Origin: Tretioscincus oriximinensis | Lineage: Eukaryota > Chordata > Lepidosauria > Squamata > Gymnophthalmidae | Length of the DNA: 64,000 nucleotides | Assembly: GCA_022410635.1 (NCBI GenBank) | Contig: JAJVDF010000125.1 | Location: 1,369,090-1,433,089 of the forward strand | Reading direction: 5' to 3' | In this document: positions 1 through 10,427 of the stretch, in pieces | Position numbering within the stretch: the stretch's first letter is position 1 | Layout: each line of letters opens with the position of its first letter | The notes under the pieces: model-generated | What the model saw: the letters and a program-made list of their open reading frames with translations, nothing else | Told to the model about the DNA's origin: nothing | Databases searched by the model: none | Program-made: the position numbers and the translations under genes

Positions 1-599
1 AGAAAAATTAAAATATGTATCAGACAAGACAGAGAGGAAAAATGAGGTGTGTGAAGAGAAGTTCAAATGCCTTTTTTCCAGTAAAGAAAATGTTTTTTAA
101 AAAGGAACAATAATAAATTTCAGGAAAGTGGTGTGGGTGGGAATTAAATAGTGCAAGTTCGGTGAGAGGTGGGAACCTGAAAGTTGAATATTCAGGATGT
201 GAAAGAAACGTGGGGAAGAAGCAGCAGGGAGATGGGGGAGATAAAGGAATCACAATCATGGGACTGCCCTGATCCAAATGGATTTATTTATAGAATTACT
301 AAGAAGGCACCTCTAAACATGAGATGAAGGAGTCGCATCACATAAACTATGAAGGGATCCACATGAGGCTTCAACAAAAGCCCCATTGGTGCATTTCTAT
401 TTAGGGTGTAGAATCCAGATAATGTTACACATGAAACATATCACAATACCTTAAGTGCTTATAGAATGCTTTAACTACAAGCTTTTTGGGGGGGACTGAT
501 AGCACTCTCCTAGTGGTTTAAGCTGCAACAAGGTCTTTGGAGCTTTCTGCTCTAACATTGTGCTTCACAAGAACACAGGAAAATGGCCTGTTTCATGCN
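1..599. other. Unique AT-rich sequence, no gene seen
   Basis: No repeat family or coding signal is recognised. The minus-strand open frame over 20-277 has no domain or conserved motif and reads like chance. Confidence 0.5.
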
Positions 600-905
600 C
601 AGGCACGAATGACTCAGTAGTTAAGGAGATGGTCTCTCATCTGGAAGATCGGGTTTTGAAGCTCCGTGTCAGACGTGGGGAGGGGTGAACACTTTCTGCT
701 AACCTGTGGCTCTAGCCAACACAGCTATTCAAAAGCAAGAATTGCAAGAAATTGCAACCAACTTCAACTAGATAAATGGGAACCACCACAGCCTGGTGAG
801 AAAGAATGTAAGCAGTCGGGTGAAAAATACCCTTGTACACAGCTTTCAGTACCTTTGGGTGAGAAAATCGGGGTATAAAAACCCAGTTTTTCTTTTTCTT
901 CATTT
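600..905 (+). mobile_element. tRNA-derived SINE, family A, copy 1
   Basis: The copy starts with a tRNA-like head holding an A-box-like segment (ACTCAGTAGTTAAGGAG) and a B-box-like segment (GGGTTTTGAAGC). A body with the doublet GCAAGAATTGCAAGAAATTGC follows, then a 3' region ending in GGGTATAAAAACC and a pyrimidine-rich TTC-type tail. The same arrangement recurs at 2841, 8418, 34851, 38088 and 62145, which defines the family. The GTAAGCC..TTTGGG..GGGTATAAA end resembles L2-type LINE 3' ends, so mobilisation by L2 is possible but inferred. It encodes no protein. Confidence 0.8.
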
Positions 906-1306
906 TCGATGCCCTCTGAAGGAGATTCTGAGTGAAATCATTGACCTGGGGACAAAAGTCCAGCATTTCAGTGTTCTCAATCAGACAGCAACAATGCTGC
1001 CAGACCAGTATTGTCATATGTGTTTTGAAATTTGTTGCTGTTTAAAGGAAATCTGGAGAATGGCTATGTTAAGGAACTGTAGAGTCCCATGCTATCAATA
1101 TAAATTAATGATCCTATACACATGATTTTCTGTTATTGTTAATTTACTAGATCACTTTGAATGGGGCAAATACTGACTCTGGTGCTACACTAGGTTAAGG
1201 CCATGGTGAAGTGGATAAACTTTGGTATGCATTGCCACACACTATTCTGGCCTTGAGTGATATGAGCCAAGATTGGCAGCTACATCATATGTCAACATAT
1301 ACAGTG
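906..1306. other. Unique sequence between SINE and CR1
   Basis: No recognisable feature. Short open frames that run out of the SINE are chance continuations. Confidence 0.5.
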
Positions 1307-1797
1307 TAAGAACATAAGAACATAAGAACATAAGAAGAGCCATACTGGATCAGGCCACAGCCCATCAAGTCCAGCATTCTGTATCACACAGAGGCCCACC
1401 AGATGTACCTGGGCAGTCCGAACAGTGGAAAGCAAAATATGCACCTGTTCATGACTCCCTGCAAATGGTATCTCAGGAGTCCTGCCTGTTGCTCCATCCC
1501 AGAGGCAACATCCAGACATCCATCCTAGTATCCATTTATACCCTTGCTGTCCATAAACCTGTCTAGTCCTGTCTTGAAACTATCCAAGCTGTTAGCTACG
1601 ACTACCTCTTCAGGAAGTAAATTCCACAGGCCAGTGACCCTCTGGGTGAAAAAATACTTTCCTTTGTCTGTTCTCACTTTTCTACCCAACAGTTTTAAGG
1701 AGTGCCCTCTGGTCCTTGTGTTGTGTGATAGAGAATTTTTTTTTTCTCTATTCACCCTGTCGATCCCATGCATGATTTTGTACACTTCAATCAGAGC
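1307..1797 (-). mobile_element. CR1 LINE, 5'-truncated 3' end
   Basis: Read on the minus strand, this is the end of CR1 ORF2 followed by the CR1 3' UTR. The translated C-terminus contains HNTRTRGHSLKLLGRKVRTD and then TQRVTGLWNLLPEEVV, ending DSKGINGY before a stop. The 3' UTR follows and finishes in about three and a half copies of the octamer TTCTTATG (1307-1336 on the plus strand). Octamer tails and severe 5' truncation are typical of CR1. No reverse transcriptase core remains, so the copy is dead. Confidence 0.9.
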
Positions 1798-1810
1798 CTG
1801 ATTGAAGTGT
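1782..1810. repeat. 13-bp perfect inverted repeat at CR1 5' edge
   Basis: ACACTTCAATCAG (1782-1794), a 3-base loop AGC, then the exact reverse complement (1798-1810). The left arm belongs to CR1, and the right arm starts the flank, so the palindrome marks the truncation junction. Confidence 0.75.
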
Positions 1811-2840
1811 GGAATCAACCTAACAGCCGATTTTGCATAGAATTCAGACATACAATAGAAAGTCAACAAGCAAGTTATAAATACAATGTGAGTTTTCACT
1901 TGTGTTACATGGCAACTGTTTTGAAAAGGCATGAGGTCTTTAGATTCTGGATAAAGCATATAATGTCACATGTAAATATCAGCTATTTCTCCAGTCATTT
2001 TAAAGCTGTACGCTTTAGAAGTCTCCATATCTTAGTTTCCTTTGCTTCTGAGTTTCCTGATATTCAGTTTCATTGGATCACTGCTTCTGTTATTAGAAGA
2101 TTGCACTTCTCTATGGTTTCCCAGAAGCAGGCATCTCTTGATACATAGTTTGATGAACTTATGTTTCCAGGGGTACTTCCAGAACAGTTTCATATACATT
2201 TTTACAAACATGCTAACAATAATACAGATTCAGTTGTGGTAAATAATTTTAATAATAGGTGAGAAACTGTAAATGAGTTGAAACATTCAATAATGTATCA
2301 ATAATACAATTTAGAGGCATACAACTGAACATCCTTGGAATACATATTAGGTGAGAAGCTTTGTTTGTTCGCTTGTTAAGCAATGTGTCACAAGCAAGAG
2401 ACTGTGTGTGAGGGGAAGAAATTTGGAAAAAACTGACATCGTAAATTAAAAAAATGTAATAAGAATTATAACCTGTCTACTTCTTGTCCCGCATACAGGC
2501 CACATTTTCAAGGAACAAGAACAACCCGCAATGCAAATGTGTTGGGAATTTCTTTCACGTTTCTATAACAAGCCCCCAGATTAGGTTTCTTTTCGCAAGC
2601 AAATCTTTTAAAAAAATATCCTAATCCTCTTGTAATTTCAACCCACAGCCTGTGATTGAATCAGAAAGATTTGCTTTGTACATTTAGACTGTGCCCCAAA
2701 ACCATTTGGTATCCGATACCAAAACCATTCGGTATCTGGTATGTCAAAAGAAAATCTGAGCATGACAACTGCATGTCATCATGGTTCAATATGATCCTCC
2801 GGTTTGCAGGCTGGTACAAATTTCCAATGAATTTATATTA
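1811..2840. other. Unique AT-rich sequence
   Basis: Nothing recognisable on either strand. Open frames here are under 130 codons and have no motif. Confidence 0.5.
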
Positions 2841-3098
2841 GGCACGAACGGCACAGTTGCTAAGAAGATGGTCTCATATGAGAGATGTGGTTTTGAGGCC
2901 CTGTGTTGCACATGGGGAGGGGTGGGCAAATTCTAGCCTGCAACACTAGCCAACTCAGCTATTCAAAAAAAATGTAAAATTGAAATCTGCATTTCAATTA
3001 GAGAAATGAGTACCATCATTGAGCCGCTCTGAATTCCTCTGGGTGAGAAGAGTGGGGCATAAAAACCAGATCCTCCTTCTTATCCTTCTCCTCCTTCT
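2841..3098 (+). mobile_element. tRNA-derived SINE, family A, copy 2
   Basis: Same head, body and pyrimidine tail as the copy at 600, but more diverged and with small deletions. The tail is an imperfect CCTTCT run. Confidence 0.75.
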
Positions 3099-5864
3099 AT
3101 TCTGAGAAAGGTAAAAAGCTGAGCTGACTTTTCTGTGAGAAAAATGATTCTCATGTGTGTCAGAAACCATTGCTCTTTAATCAACCAACAACCATCAACA
3201 TCAATAAATATGCTACTTTGTTTAGTGCAGCTGAATTTAAAAATAGGCAGCACAATTAAATAACAATGACAAATAGCAAATCATGATGTTGAACATTGCT
3301 CTAGGCCTGTTTTTCATTACATTAGGTCGCTTAAGGATTCTGTATTCTGTTGACATGAAAGTGTCAGAAGTCATTTGTATTCCCATAGAACATAGTTTAC
3401 TTATCTACTTCAGTGTCAGTCATCATGGAGGAAGTAAGATATACTTCTGTAGGAAGAGAAATTGAGATTTTTTTTGGTGTTTCAAGCACCTATTACTCAT
3501 GTGGTGGTTTCTTCTATATCCTTATACATTGGCATATAACACTTGTAGTTTCTACATACACTACATGGAAAATACCTGATTTTCCATTATTTTTTTTATG
3601 AACAACATTTTTACTATAATTCAGCTGCTGTGTGAAGGACATACGATTGATTGGTGGGTTGCGGGCAGGCAGTACTCCAATCAAAATGGCTATAGTGGCT
3701 ATAGGCGAGTCAAATGTCCCATAGCAGCAGAAGACTCAGTAGAATGGCAGAGCCATCAAACAATGTGATGAGGAAGAAAGCTAAGAGGAATAATGAAACC
3801 ATTTTCCCTCAGCCAACCACTGTTGCTTACATGCACCCTCCCAATTCTGGGGTTTCCTAGAGCCCTATTGAGCCTTCCCGAGGACCTATACTTTCCCCTT
3901 CCAATTCCTTTCCATCCTATGGACATCTGAAAAGCTTTGCTTGCACCCTCAAAACCCCTTTATGTCCTCTACTACTTGGAAAATAAAATCAAGAAAAAGA
4001 GGAGGGTTGGGAGTGGTTCCCCTTAGGCCTCTCTTGTTAGCAAGACTTTCTGAGTTACCCCAATGTCCTCCATCCAAAGTCAGACCCGGATCCCAAGGAA
4101 GCTACTTCCTGATCAAGCAAGCAAGGGAAAAACAGGCAAAGTAAGATTTGAAGGCACCCGGAGAAGGAAAAGAGAGGGGCAGGGGAAAAGAGACAGAAAT
4201 ATAAAACAAAAAACCTAGAGCCCACTCAATACCAATAGCTAAACAAACCTTTCTCCTAGTATATGAATAAAATCCTTGCTTAGCTTTGGTGGGTTGCCTC
4301 TTCATTATCAAAATCGGGACTGAAGCTTATGTCTGACTTTGAACCTTGTCTGTTTTTCATAAATTACACAATGCCAGCAAAAAAATTCTCTTTTTACAAA
4401 GCTTACAAATGATAAGTAGATTTGAAAAATAAAGATTTTCAGTGAAAGACACAATGGTGAAAATCTGCTATGTCCATCATCTTTAATTAGAAGGGTATAG
4501 ATTGAGCCCTGCCAGAATATTATTTCTTATTTCATGAGATATTGTGTCCCTTGAGGTATTGCTTCAGAGAATGAAAAGTGGTCAGAGAATGTATATTCTT
4601 GTGTTATTCGGATACATGAACAGAAGGCAAAGGGAGGGATACATTTAATTTATATGCAAAGGAGTGAGGGTTGTAATCGTCAAGTGACCTACTAGTGATC
4701 TCATTCTCTGATCAGAATATTAAGAAGTGATGTGCAATATCAAGGGTCCACCCTCAAAGTCCCTTTATGACCTCTAATTTCTCCTTACAGTTCTTTTTCT
4801 TAAAACTGAATGTGGGAGTGGCGGGGCAGAGAGACAAGGTGCCGTGTTGAACTGAGTAATCTTTATAATCTTCACGTACACATAATGATTCAAAAGAATG
4901 ACCAAAATCCATAAAGGTTTTGATATTTAGTTACAACATACCTTCCCTTTTTATTACATTTAATGAATTATTATGCAGTATTTTAATTATCAATGGGAAA
5001 TGGATATACATGTTCACATTCTCCCTTGTATTCCTTTTATGATGCATAAACATGTACACATCCTTGTATCCATGCAATATTAAACCAACTCCAGCTGTTA
5101 ACCATTGCTTATCCGTAGTTCAATTAACTGCCTACAGTTTCTATGCAAAGTCACTAGATGCCACTCTTGATTCAACAAGCTTCAGGAGAGTTTTACTAAC
5201 AAATACACTGAAAGGCGGTGATTATACACGTTAGGGAAAAATTCCTTTGTAGCAAAGTTTGTAGCGGAATAACACCAGGAAAGCAGATGTTGCTTCTTAT
5301 TTGTTTCTTTGCTCCTCCAGAAAGAATGAAAACTGTCCAGGTACCATTCTAAACTGAAGACTTATATAAAGTGGTGGTGATGGTGGGGTTCTGTGTATGC
5401 AAGAAACTGCTGACATATAACCAAAAGGTTAACTAGAACTATTAAGGAAAAATGTATTAAAAGTCTGAAGTTAAAGGCTGACTTCATTTACAAATAGGCT
5501 TGCGTTTGAGTGATATATCAGTGCGTCACCATATTAAAAGGCTATTAAGATCATATAGAAATACAACCTTTCTTCTGAACAGAAGAGCTGCTATCAGCTT
5601 CAGGTTTCTGAATGCTTATTGGTTTCTGTGAATGAACGAGTAAGGAGCAAACTTGACAATCAGGTAATTCAGTGAAAAGTTTAGAAGCATGTGCCATGAC
5701 CTCTTTTATGTGCTGTGAATTAGGCAATAAGCAGGTAGTGGGAATGCCCTGGCTTTTTGGAGTTTCTCGTCCTGAACTTCCCTTTTGGATGTGAGTGATT
5801 TTTCCAATGATCTGGTTAATCTTGTTTCTAGTTTTAATGTGTCTCATTTGTACCTTCACAATAT
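3099..5864. other. Unique AT-rich stretch
   Basis: About 2.8 kb with no recognised repeat, exon or RNA gene. No open frame over 75 codons has a recognisable motif. Confidence 0.5.
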
Positions 5865-6405
5865 ATTCCAAACCGGGACGGGGGTGGGTTGGGGGGTGCA
5901 TGCACGCGCATATGAACGCTTGTAGCGAGACAGGCAGAACCTCTTTCCTGCCTGTCTCACAAGTGTCCGTGCGCACGCGCGCATGCGCGCACCTGCTCCT
6001 TTGCTGGAGGCGGCATTTTGCCCTGTTCTAAGGCAAGCGCACGGCGCCACCTCACCTGAAGCGGATCCAAAATGCTTGAGCTTGTGACAGGAGAAGAGAG
6101 CTGCCCTCCTGTCACAAACCCAGGCGTTCGGCTCTGCTACAGGCGAGACGGTGGTGCACGCTTGCCTCAGAGCAGGGCGAAACCCAGCCTCCAGCAAAGG
6201 AGGAGCCACGGCACGCTCCGAGGTTCCTTCGAGGACCCCGGAAAGCGTTGCCGGGCTGCAGTGGTCAGATCTGATGGCTGCTTTTGCCGGCGGCGTTAGC
6301 GGCAGCGGGGGGGTGGCGGCGGCAACCCAGGATTTTACACTGTTTTTGAAACCCAGACAGGACAGTAAAATTGTCCCCAAAACCAGGACAACCCTAATTC
6401 CAAAC
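5865..6405. mobile_element. GC/CpG-rich non-autonomous insertion with 9-bp target duplication
   Basis: ATTCCAAAC occurs exactly at 5865-5873 and 6397-6405, bounding a 523-bp block whose base composition (GC- and CpG-rich) differs sharply from both flanks. Inside are nested inverted repeats. The segment around 5995-6045 (GCTCCTTTGCTGGAGGC) pairs with its complement near 6145-6215, and GAGACAGGCAG pairs with CTGCCTGTCTC near 5928-5960. The right end reads AGGGTTGTCCTGGTTTTGGG on the minus strand. An 8-9 bp duplication plus foldback interior suggests a hAT-type non-autonomous DNA transposon, but clear matching terminal repeats are not visible. A long minus-strand open frame here (5856-6413) is a product of GC richness. 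Confidence 0.55.
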
Positions 6406-7778
6406 TGTGTCATTCTGATACTCCTGATATATGAGATTTTATATGCACATGCTACTTACCAAGAAGGAATCCAGTAGTCTCCTCTTCCAAATGCTTTTGG
6501 TTGGTTATTGTAAATATCAGTATTCTTTTGACTCTATCTCAGTTTCCCATCAAAACTATCCACACATCAACACCCACCTGCAATAACTCTATATACCAAT
6601 TCAACACTGGAATTTTCCCGGAAAACTGGGAAAATCGACAATCTACCAGTTTCTATAACAACCTGGTGAGACAAATGCAACAGAAATTCAACTTTCAAGC
6701 AGATTATTGACCCTGTCTGGCCAAAAAGGATCACAAGGGGACAATGAACACAGCAAGGTCCCTTCTGGACTTCTTCCCTGGGTTTCATGGTCTTCATCCT
6801 CCTTTTTATTAGAAGAGGAGTGTTCAGGGGGGAGGGGGTCATGTTCCTGGGCCCTATATTATAGAAATAAAAAATGAGCAATGGAAGAGATGAGGCTTTC
6901 CTCAATATTAAAAACAACACTTATAGGCTGCATTCTGCCTGGGGGAAAAGAAGAGGTTTGGAAATAGTAAAGTAGACCTACATCCACTTTGTTGTTTTTC
7001 CTCCTTGCCAGGACCATTTTGTCAGGGAAAGAGTGGAAGCCATGCTGAGCACTTGCTGAGCGAGCACAGGCGGCACAGCATTTAAAAAAACTAAAACCTT
7101 CCTCTGTCCCTGGTTTTGCACAAATTTTCACTTGCGTAAAACCAGGGATTGTAAATTGCAGAACCAGAATTAGCCCCAATGATCAGGGTCCACCACAGGG
7201 ATGGAAATTTCTGTGGATCTCCTGTCCTTGCTCCATACTGGAGCAGCAGCAGCAGCAGAGAAATTTAATCTGTTGGCAAAAGCCAGCCACTATGGCAGGA
7301 GATCTGCAGAGACCTTCCTTGCTTCTGGGGCTTGTGATCTTTAGGCTGCTTTTGGATTTGCTAAGAGCCAGAAGACCCCTCCAAGCCAGCCACCGATCAG
7401 ACAGGTGATGCTGTTTAATCAGAGCACAGGAATGGCAGTCACCGGAGCAGGATAAGTGATAATTGGGTTAACCTGCCCTTGCAACAGTCTTGAGTGAACT
7501 CCACTCAGACACCATGTGGCTGTGCAAATGGTGCAAGGCCAAACTTTTTCCCATTCGAGTATATGGGAAATGGATGCAGTCAGTGCACAACCAAACAGCT
7601 ATCATGTCTCATTTTTTTCTCCTAATCGAGATTTAAATCAAAGAACCCCTTCAAGGTTGCCTTGGGCTTGACAAGGATCAGAAGATTTTGACTCCTAGTT
7701 GGATTTTTGCTTGGAGGTGAGTCTGTGCATCCATTTCTACTTTTGCAAATAAAATAGTTAAGAGTAAATAAATAAATG
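6406..7778. other. Unique sequence
   Basis: No gene recognised. A short CAG run sits near 7242-7258. Open frames such as 6567-6920 (minus) show no motif. Confidence 0.5.
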
Positions 7779-7850
7779 TGACCCTGGTGTGATTCGAACA
7801 CACAGCCTTCTGATCTGGAGTCAGACGCGCTACCATTGTGCCACAAGGCC
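7779..7850 (-). tRNA. tRNA-Trp (anticodon CCA)
   Basis: The minus strand gives a 72-nt tRNA. The acceptor arms GGCCTTG and CAGGGTC pair with two wobbles. The D-arm contains TGGCACAATGGTAGCG. The anticodon stem TCTGA/TCAGA encloses the loop CTCCAGA, giving anticodon CCA. The T-arm is TGTGTGTTCGAATCACAC. The sequence closely follows the vertebrate tRNA-Trp pattern, including A and B boxes for RNA polymerase III. No CCA is encoded, as expected. The first T run of four on the coding strand is about 24 nt downstream, slightly far for a Pol III terminator. It could be a working gene or a young tRNA-derived pseudogene, since the fold is intact. Confidence 0.87.
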
Positions 7851-7975
7851 TCACATAATAAATGCAGGCTAAATACCCAATATAAAAACTCCACAGGTAG
7901 CAGAGTGTATACAATGTCATGATTTTTAAAATATTCTTTCAACATATAAAATTGATATGAAGGGGAAAAAAGTAC

Positions 7976-8023
7976 AGACTTTGGTGGGATTTGAATACAT
8001 ATCCTTCTGATTTGGGTTCACTC
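7976..8023 (-). pseudogene. Decayed partial copy of tRNA-Trp
   Basis: The minus strand reads CCCAAATCAGAAGG, then TATTCAAATCCCACC and AAAGTC. This matches the anticodon arm through the 3' acceptor of the intact tRNA 125 bp away, with several substitutions. The anticodon position is mutated and the 5' half is missing. It was probably generated by local duplication, or by an independent retro-insertion, and then decayed. Confidence 0.6.
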
Positions 8024-8263
8024 ATGTTAATAAAGAAGACATGGGTTATTTACTGCTGCAATTAATCATTAGCATTTCATTTGCAGTGCAGTGAGGAAAG
8101 TGTTCAGTTTCTAAGCAAGAGGAGAGAAAGGGCTTAGAGATGCAAATTTGAGTCAGAATTACTTTTTATTTCTTCCTTGTTTCTTTTCTGACTGAAATAC
8201 CTTTTACAAACTTGATTGTAGGTATTGTTCCTTTTAAATAATAAAAAGAAGTATGCAGTATTA

Positions 8264-8320
8264 CTGTCTTATAAATATCTCACTGTTTTACAAGATTTCT
8301 GTCTTATAAATATCTCACTG
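8264..8320. repeat. Short direct repeat, 22 bp, period 35
   Basis: CTGTCTTATAAATATCTCACTG is present at 8264-8285 and again at 8299-8320, with 13 bp between. It reads like a local replication-slippage duplication. No function is suggested. Confidence 0.8.
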
Positions 8321-8417
8321 GATTGCATTATTAGGTCATCTAACTAGACAGGTTATTGAGTTCTCAGTTCCATCATTGTTGTCATCTGATACAATATATT
8401 TTTAAAGCATCATTTTA

Positions 8418-8676
8418 AAGATGGTCTTTCATTTGAGAGATCAGGTTTCAAAGCCCTGTGTGGGGAGGGGTGAGCGCCTTATAATAGCCTTCAGCTTGAG
8501 CCAACTCAGTTATACAAAAGAGATGCAAATTTGTAATCTTCATTTCAATTAGATAAGTTAGTACCATCATTAAACTGATGGGGAAGATAGAATAAGATGT
8601 AAGCCTTCGGGCGAAAATTAACCCAGTAAGCTGCTTTGGAAAAGAGCAGTTTATAAAAACACGATTCTCTTCTTGT
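8418..8676 (+). mobile_element. tRNA-derived SINE, family A, copy 3
   Basis: The B-box-like GGTTTCAAAGCC, the GTAAGCCTTCGGG motif and the TATAAAAACACGATTCTCTTCTT end match the family. The first ~20 bp of the tRNA head are lost or too diverged to place. Confidence 0.75.
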
Positions 8677-10427
8677 AATAGTTACATACTAGCCACTGAA
8701 CACATCAAATTATAACCACCACAACTGACTATGGTCACTGGATTTCCTCAGCTGGATAATTTACTCTTTTTCCATAAGCCAAATAGATTTAAAGTGTTAA
8801 ATATTACAAAAATGTTGCCGTTGAGGCAGCAAAGTGCTTCTTACCTTTCAATATTTAAAAACAGAAGTTGCATTCCTGCCTGCTCCAACTCATCGGTCAC
8901 TTCTGGTTACTGAATATTTCACAAATGTAATTGCTTTTCTCTCACTCAATTTTTAATATCCACTGAATGACTTTAACATGTAAATCTGTTTCACATGACC
9001 TGAATATGCTATATCAGAGAATATTCTGCATTTCAGAGAGCTAAAGTTTTTTTTTTAATGATCAAGTATCTCTTGCTGTCTGCTTATAAGCTATATATAG
9101 CACACACCTCCAATCTTTTTCAGGTTTTGATCAAATCTTTTTCAGCCAACTCACATCCCAGATCATCTTTTAATTTTTTTTTTTTTGCTGCAAATTCCAA
9201 ATAATATTCAGGATTGTTGGCTAGCATTTAGAATAGAGTTACCACGTAAAAACAGAATAGGAGTTTGTGGTTTTAATGGCTTTAAAGGAGAGAAAAAATT
9301 CCCCAGGTCCTGCCTCTGCTTTGGAGTGATCCTATCGCATGCTAGTAATCTGTCCTGATTTTTATGGGGACCCTACATAGTGTGGGATTTTCTGATGATC
9401 TTTCAACATTTCCTATGATTTTTGAAACCAGCATTATTATAAAATGCCTGTTGTATGTGCATGTTCATAACTAATGGAAATAGTGTATCTTGATATCAGG
9501 AGAAATAAAAATGGAAAACTATATTCAGTTATGAATCCTACAAAATCCTTATTTTGTTTTCATCTGTTAGTTTTTATAGCATCATGTTAGTCTTCGCAGG
9601 AAGTGACCCTGGATGCTGTATCTCTAAAGTTGGGAGAAGATTATCTGTTTGTAGAAATAGAACTTCACATTAATCTTTCTCCTGCAGTATGGGGTAGGAT
9701 TGTAACATTTTGGAGAAATTGAATCTTGTGCTTCAGGTAAGTTGCTAGGATGCTACGAGTTTTATTCATGGTTAATATTTTATTCCTCAGTTGGTGGCAG
9801 TAGCGAGCCATGGTTTTATTATATAGAATTTTTTTAACTTACTAACTTTGCACCTTAATTTCCATGTCTTACCTTACTATAATTGAGCTTGTTTCTTTCA
9901 AGCTGTACTATGTGTAGCTGAACATTACTTGTTCTGTACCAATATATACAGGCCTTTTTTTTCTAGAAAAACGTTTAACTACACAAATGTATACTGTTAT
10001 GAGGGATTGTTTAATCGTTATGTGCTTAAGTGTGCTCTTTTTTTCTTTGTAATATGTATCCTTGCTGGATGATCCTTGAGGAGCAAACTTTGATCACAGT
10101 TTGCCTCTAAGACTGTTAAGTTCATTTTAGCTTTTATGCAATTCTCTTGTTTATTCTATACGAATCAAAACTATGTACTGCATATTAGGAGCATCAATAT
10201 TTATAAGAAAAGGTTTTGATTTCTTTTCTCAGGAGCCGGCAATTTAGGAAAGATATATATAATGCAGAAATTTATTTTCCTAGGAGTAATCACAATTATT
10301 TGTAGTGGAAAACCCACATCAAGGAGTGGCAGAATGATGTTTATGTTTCTAATTAGCTGAAAGATCAGTTATTTTTAGGAGGCAATCATTCATTGTTATT
10401 CGTGAATTGTAACATTATTGTCAATTG
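8677..10427. other. Unique AT-rich stretch
   Basis: Homopolymer T/A runs are frequent. No repeat, exon or RNA gene is recognised. Confidence 0.5.

Noticed and set aside
5856..6413. 185-codon minus-strand open frame
   Set aside because: It lies in the GC-rich insertion, has no domain, and several overlapping frames on both strands are equally open because of composition.
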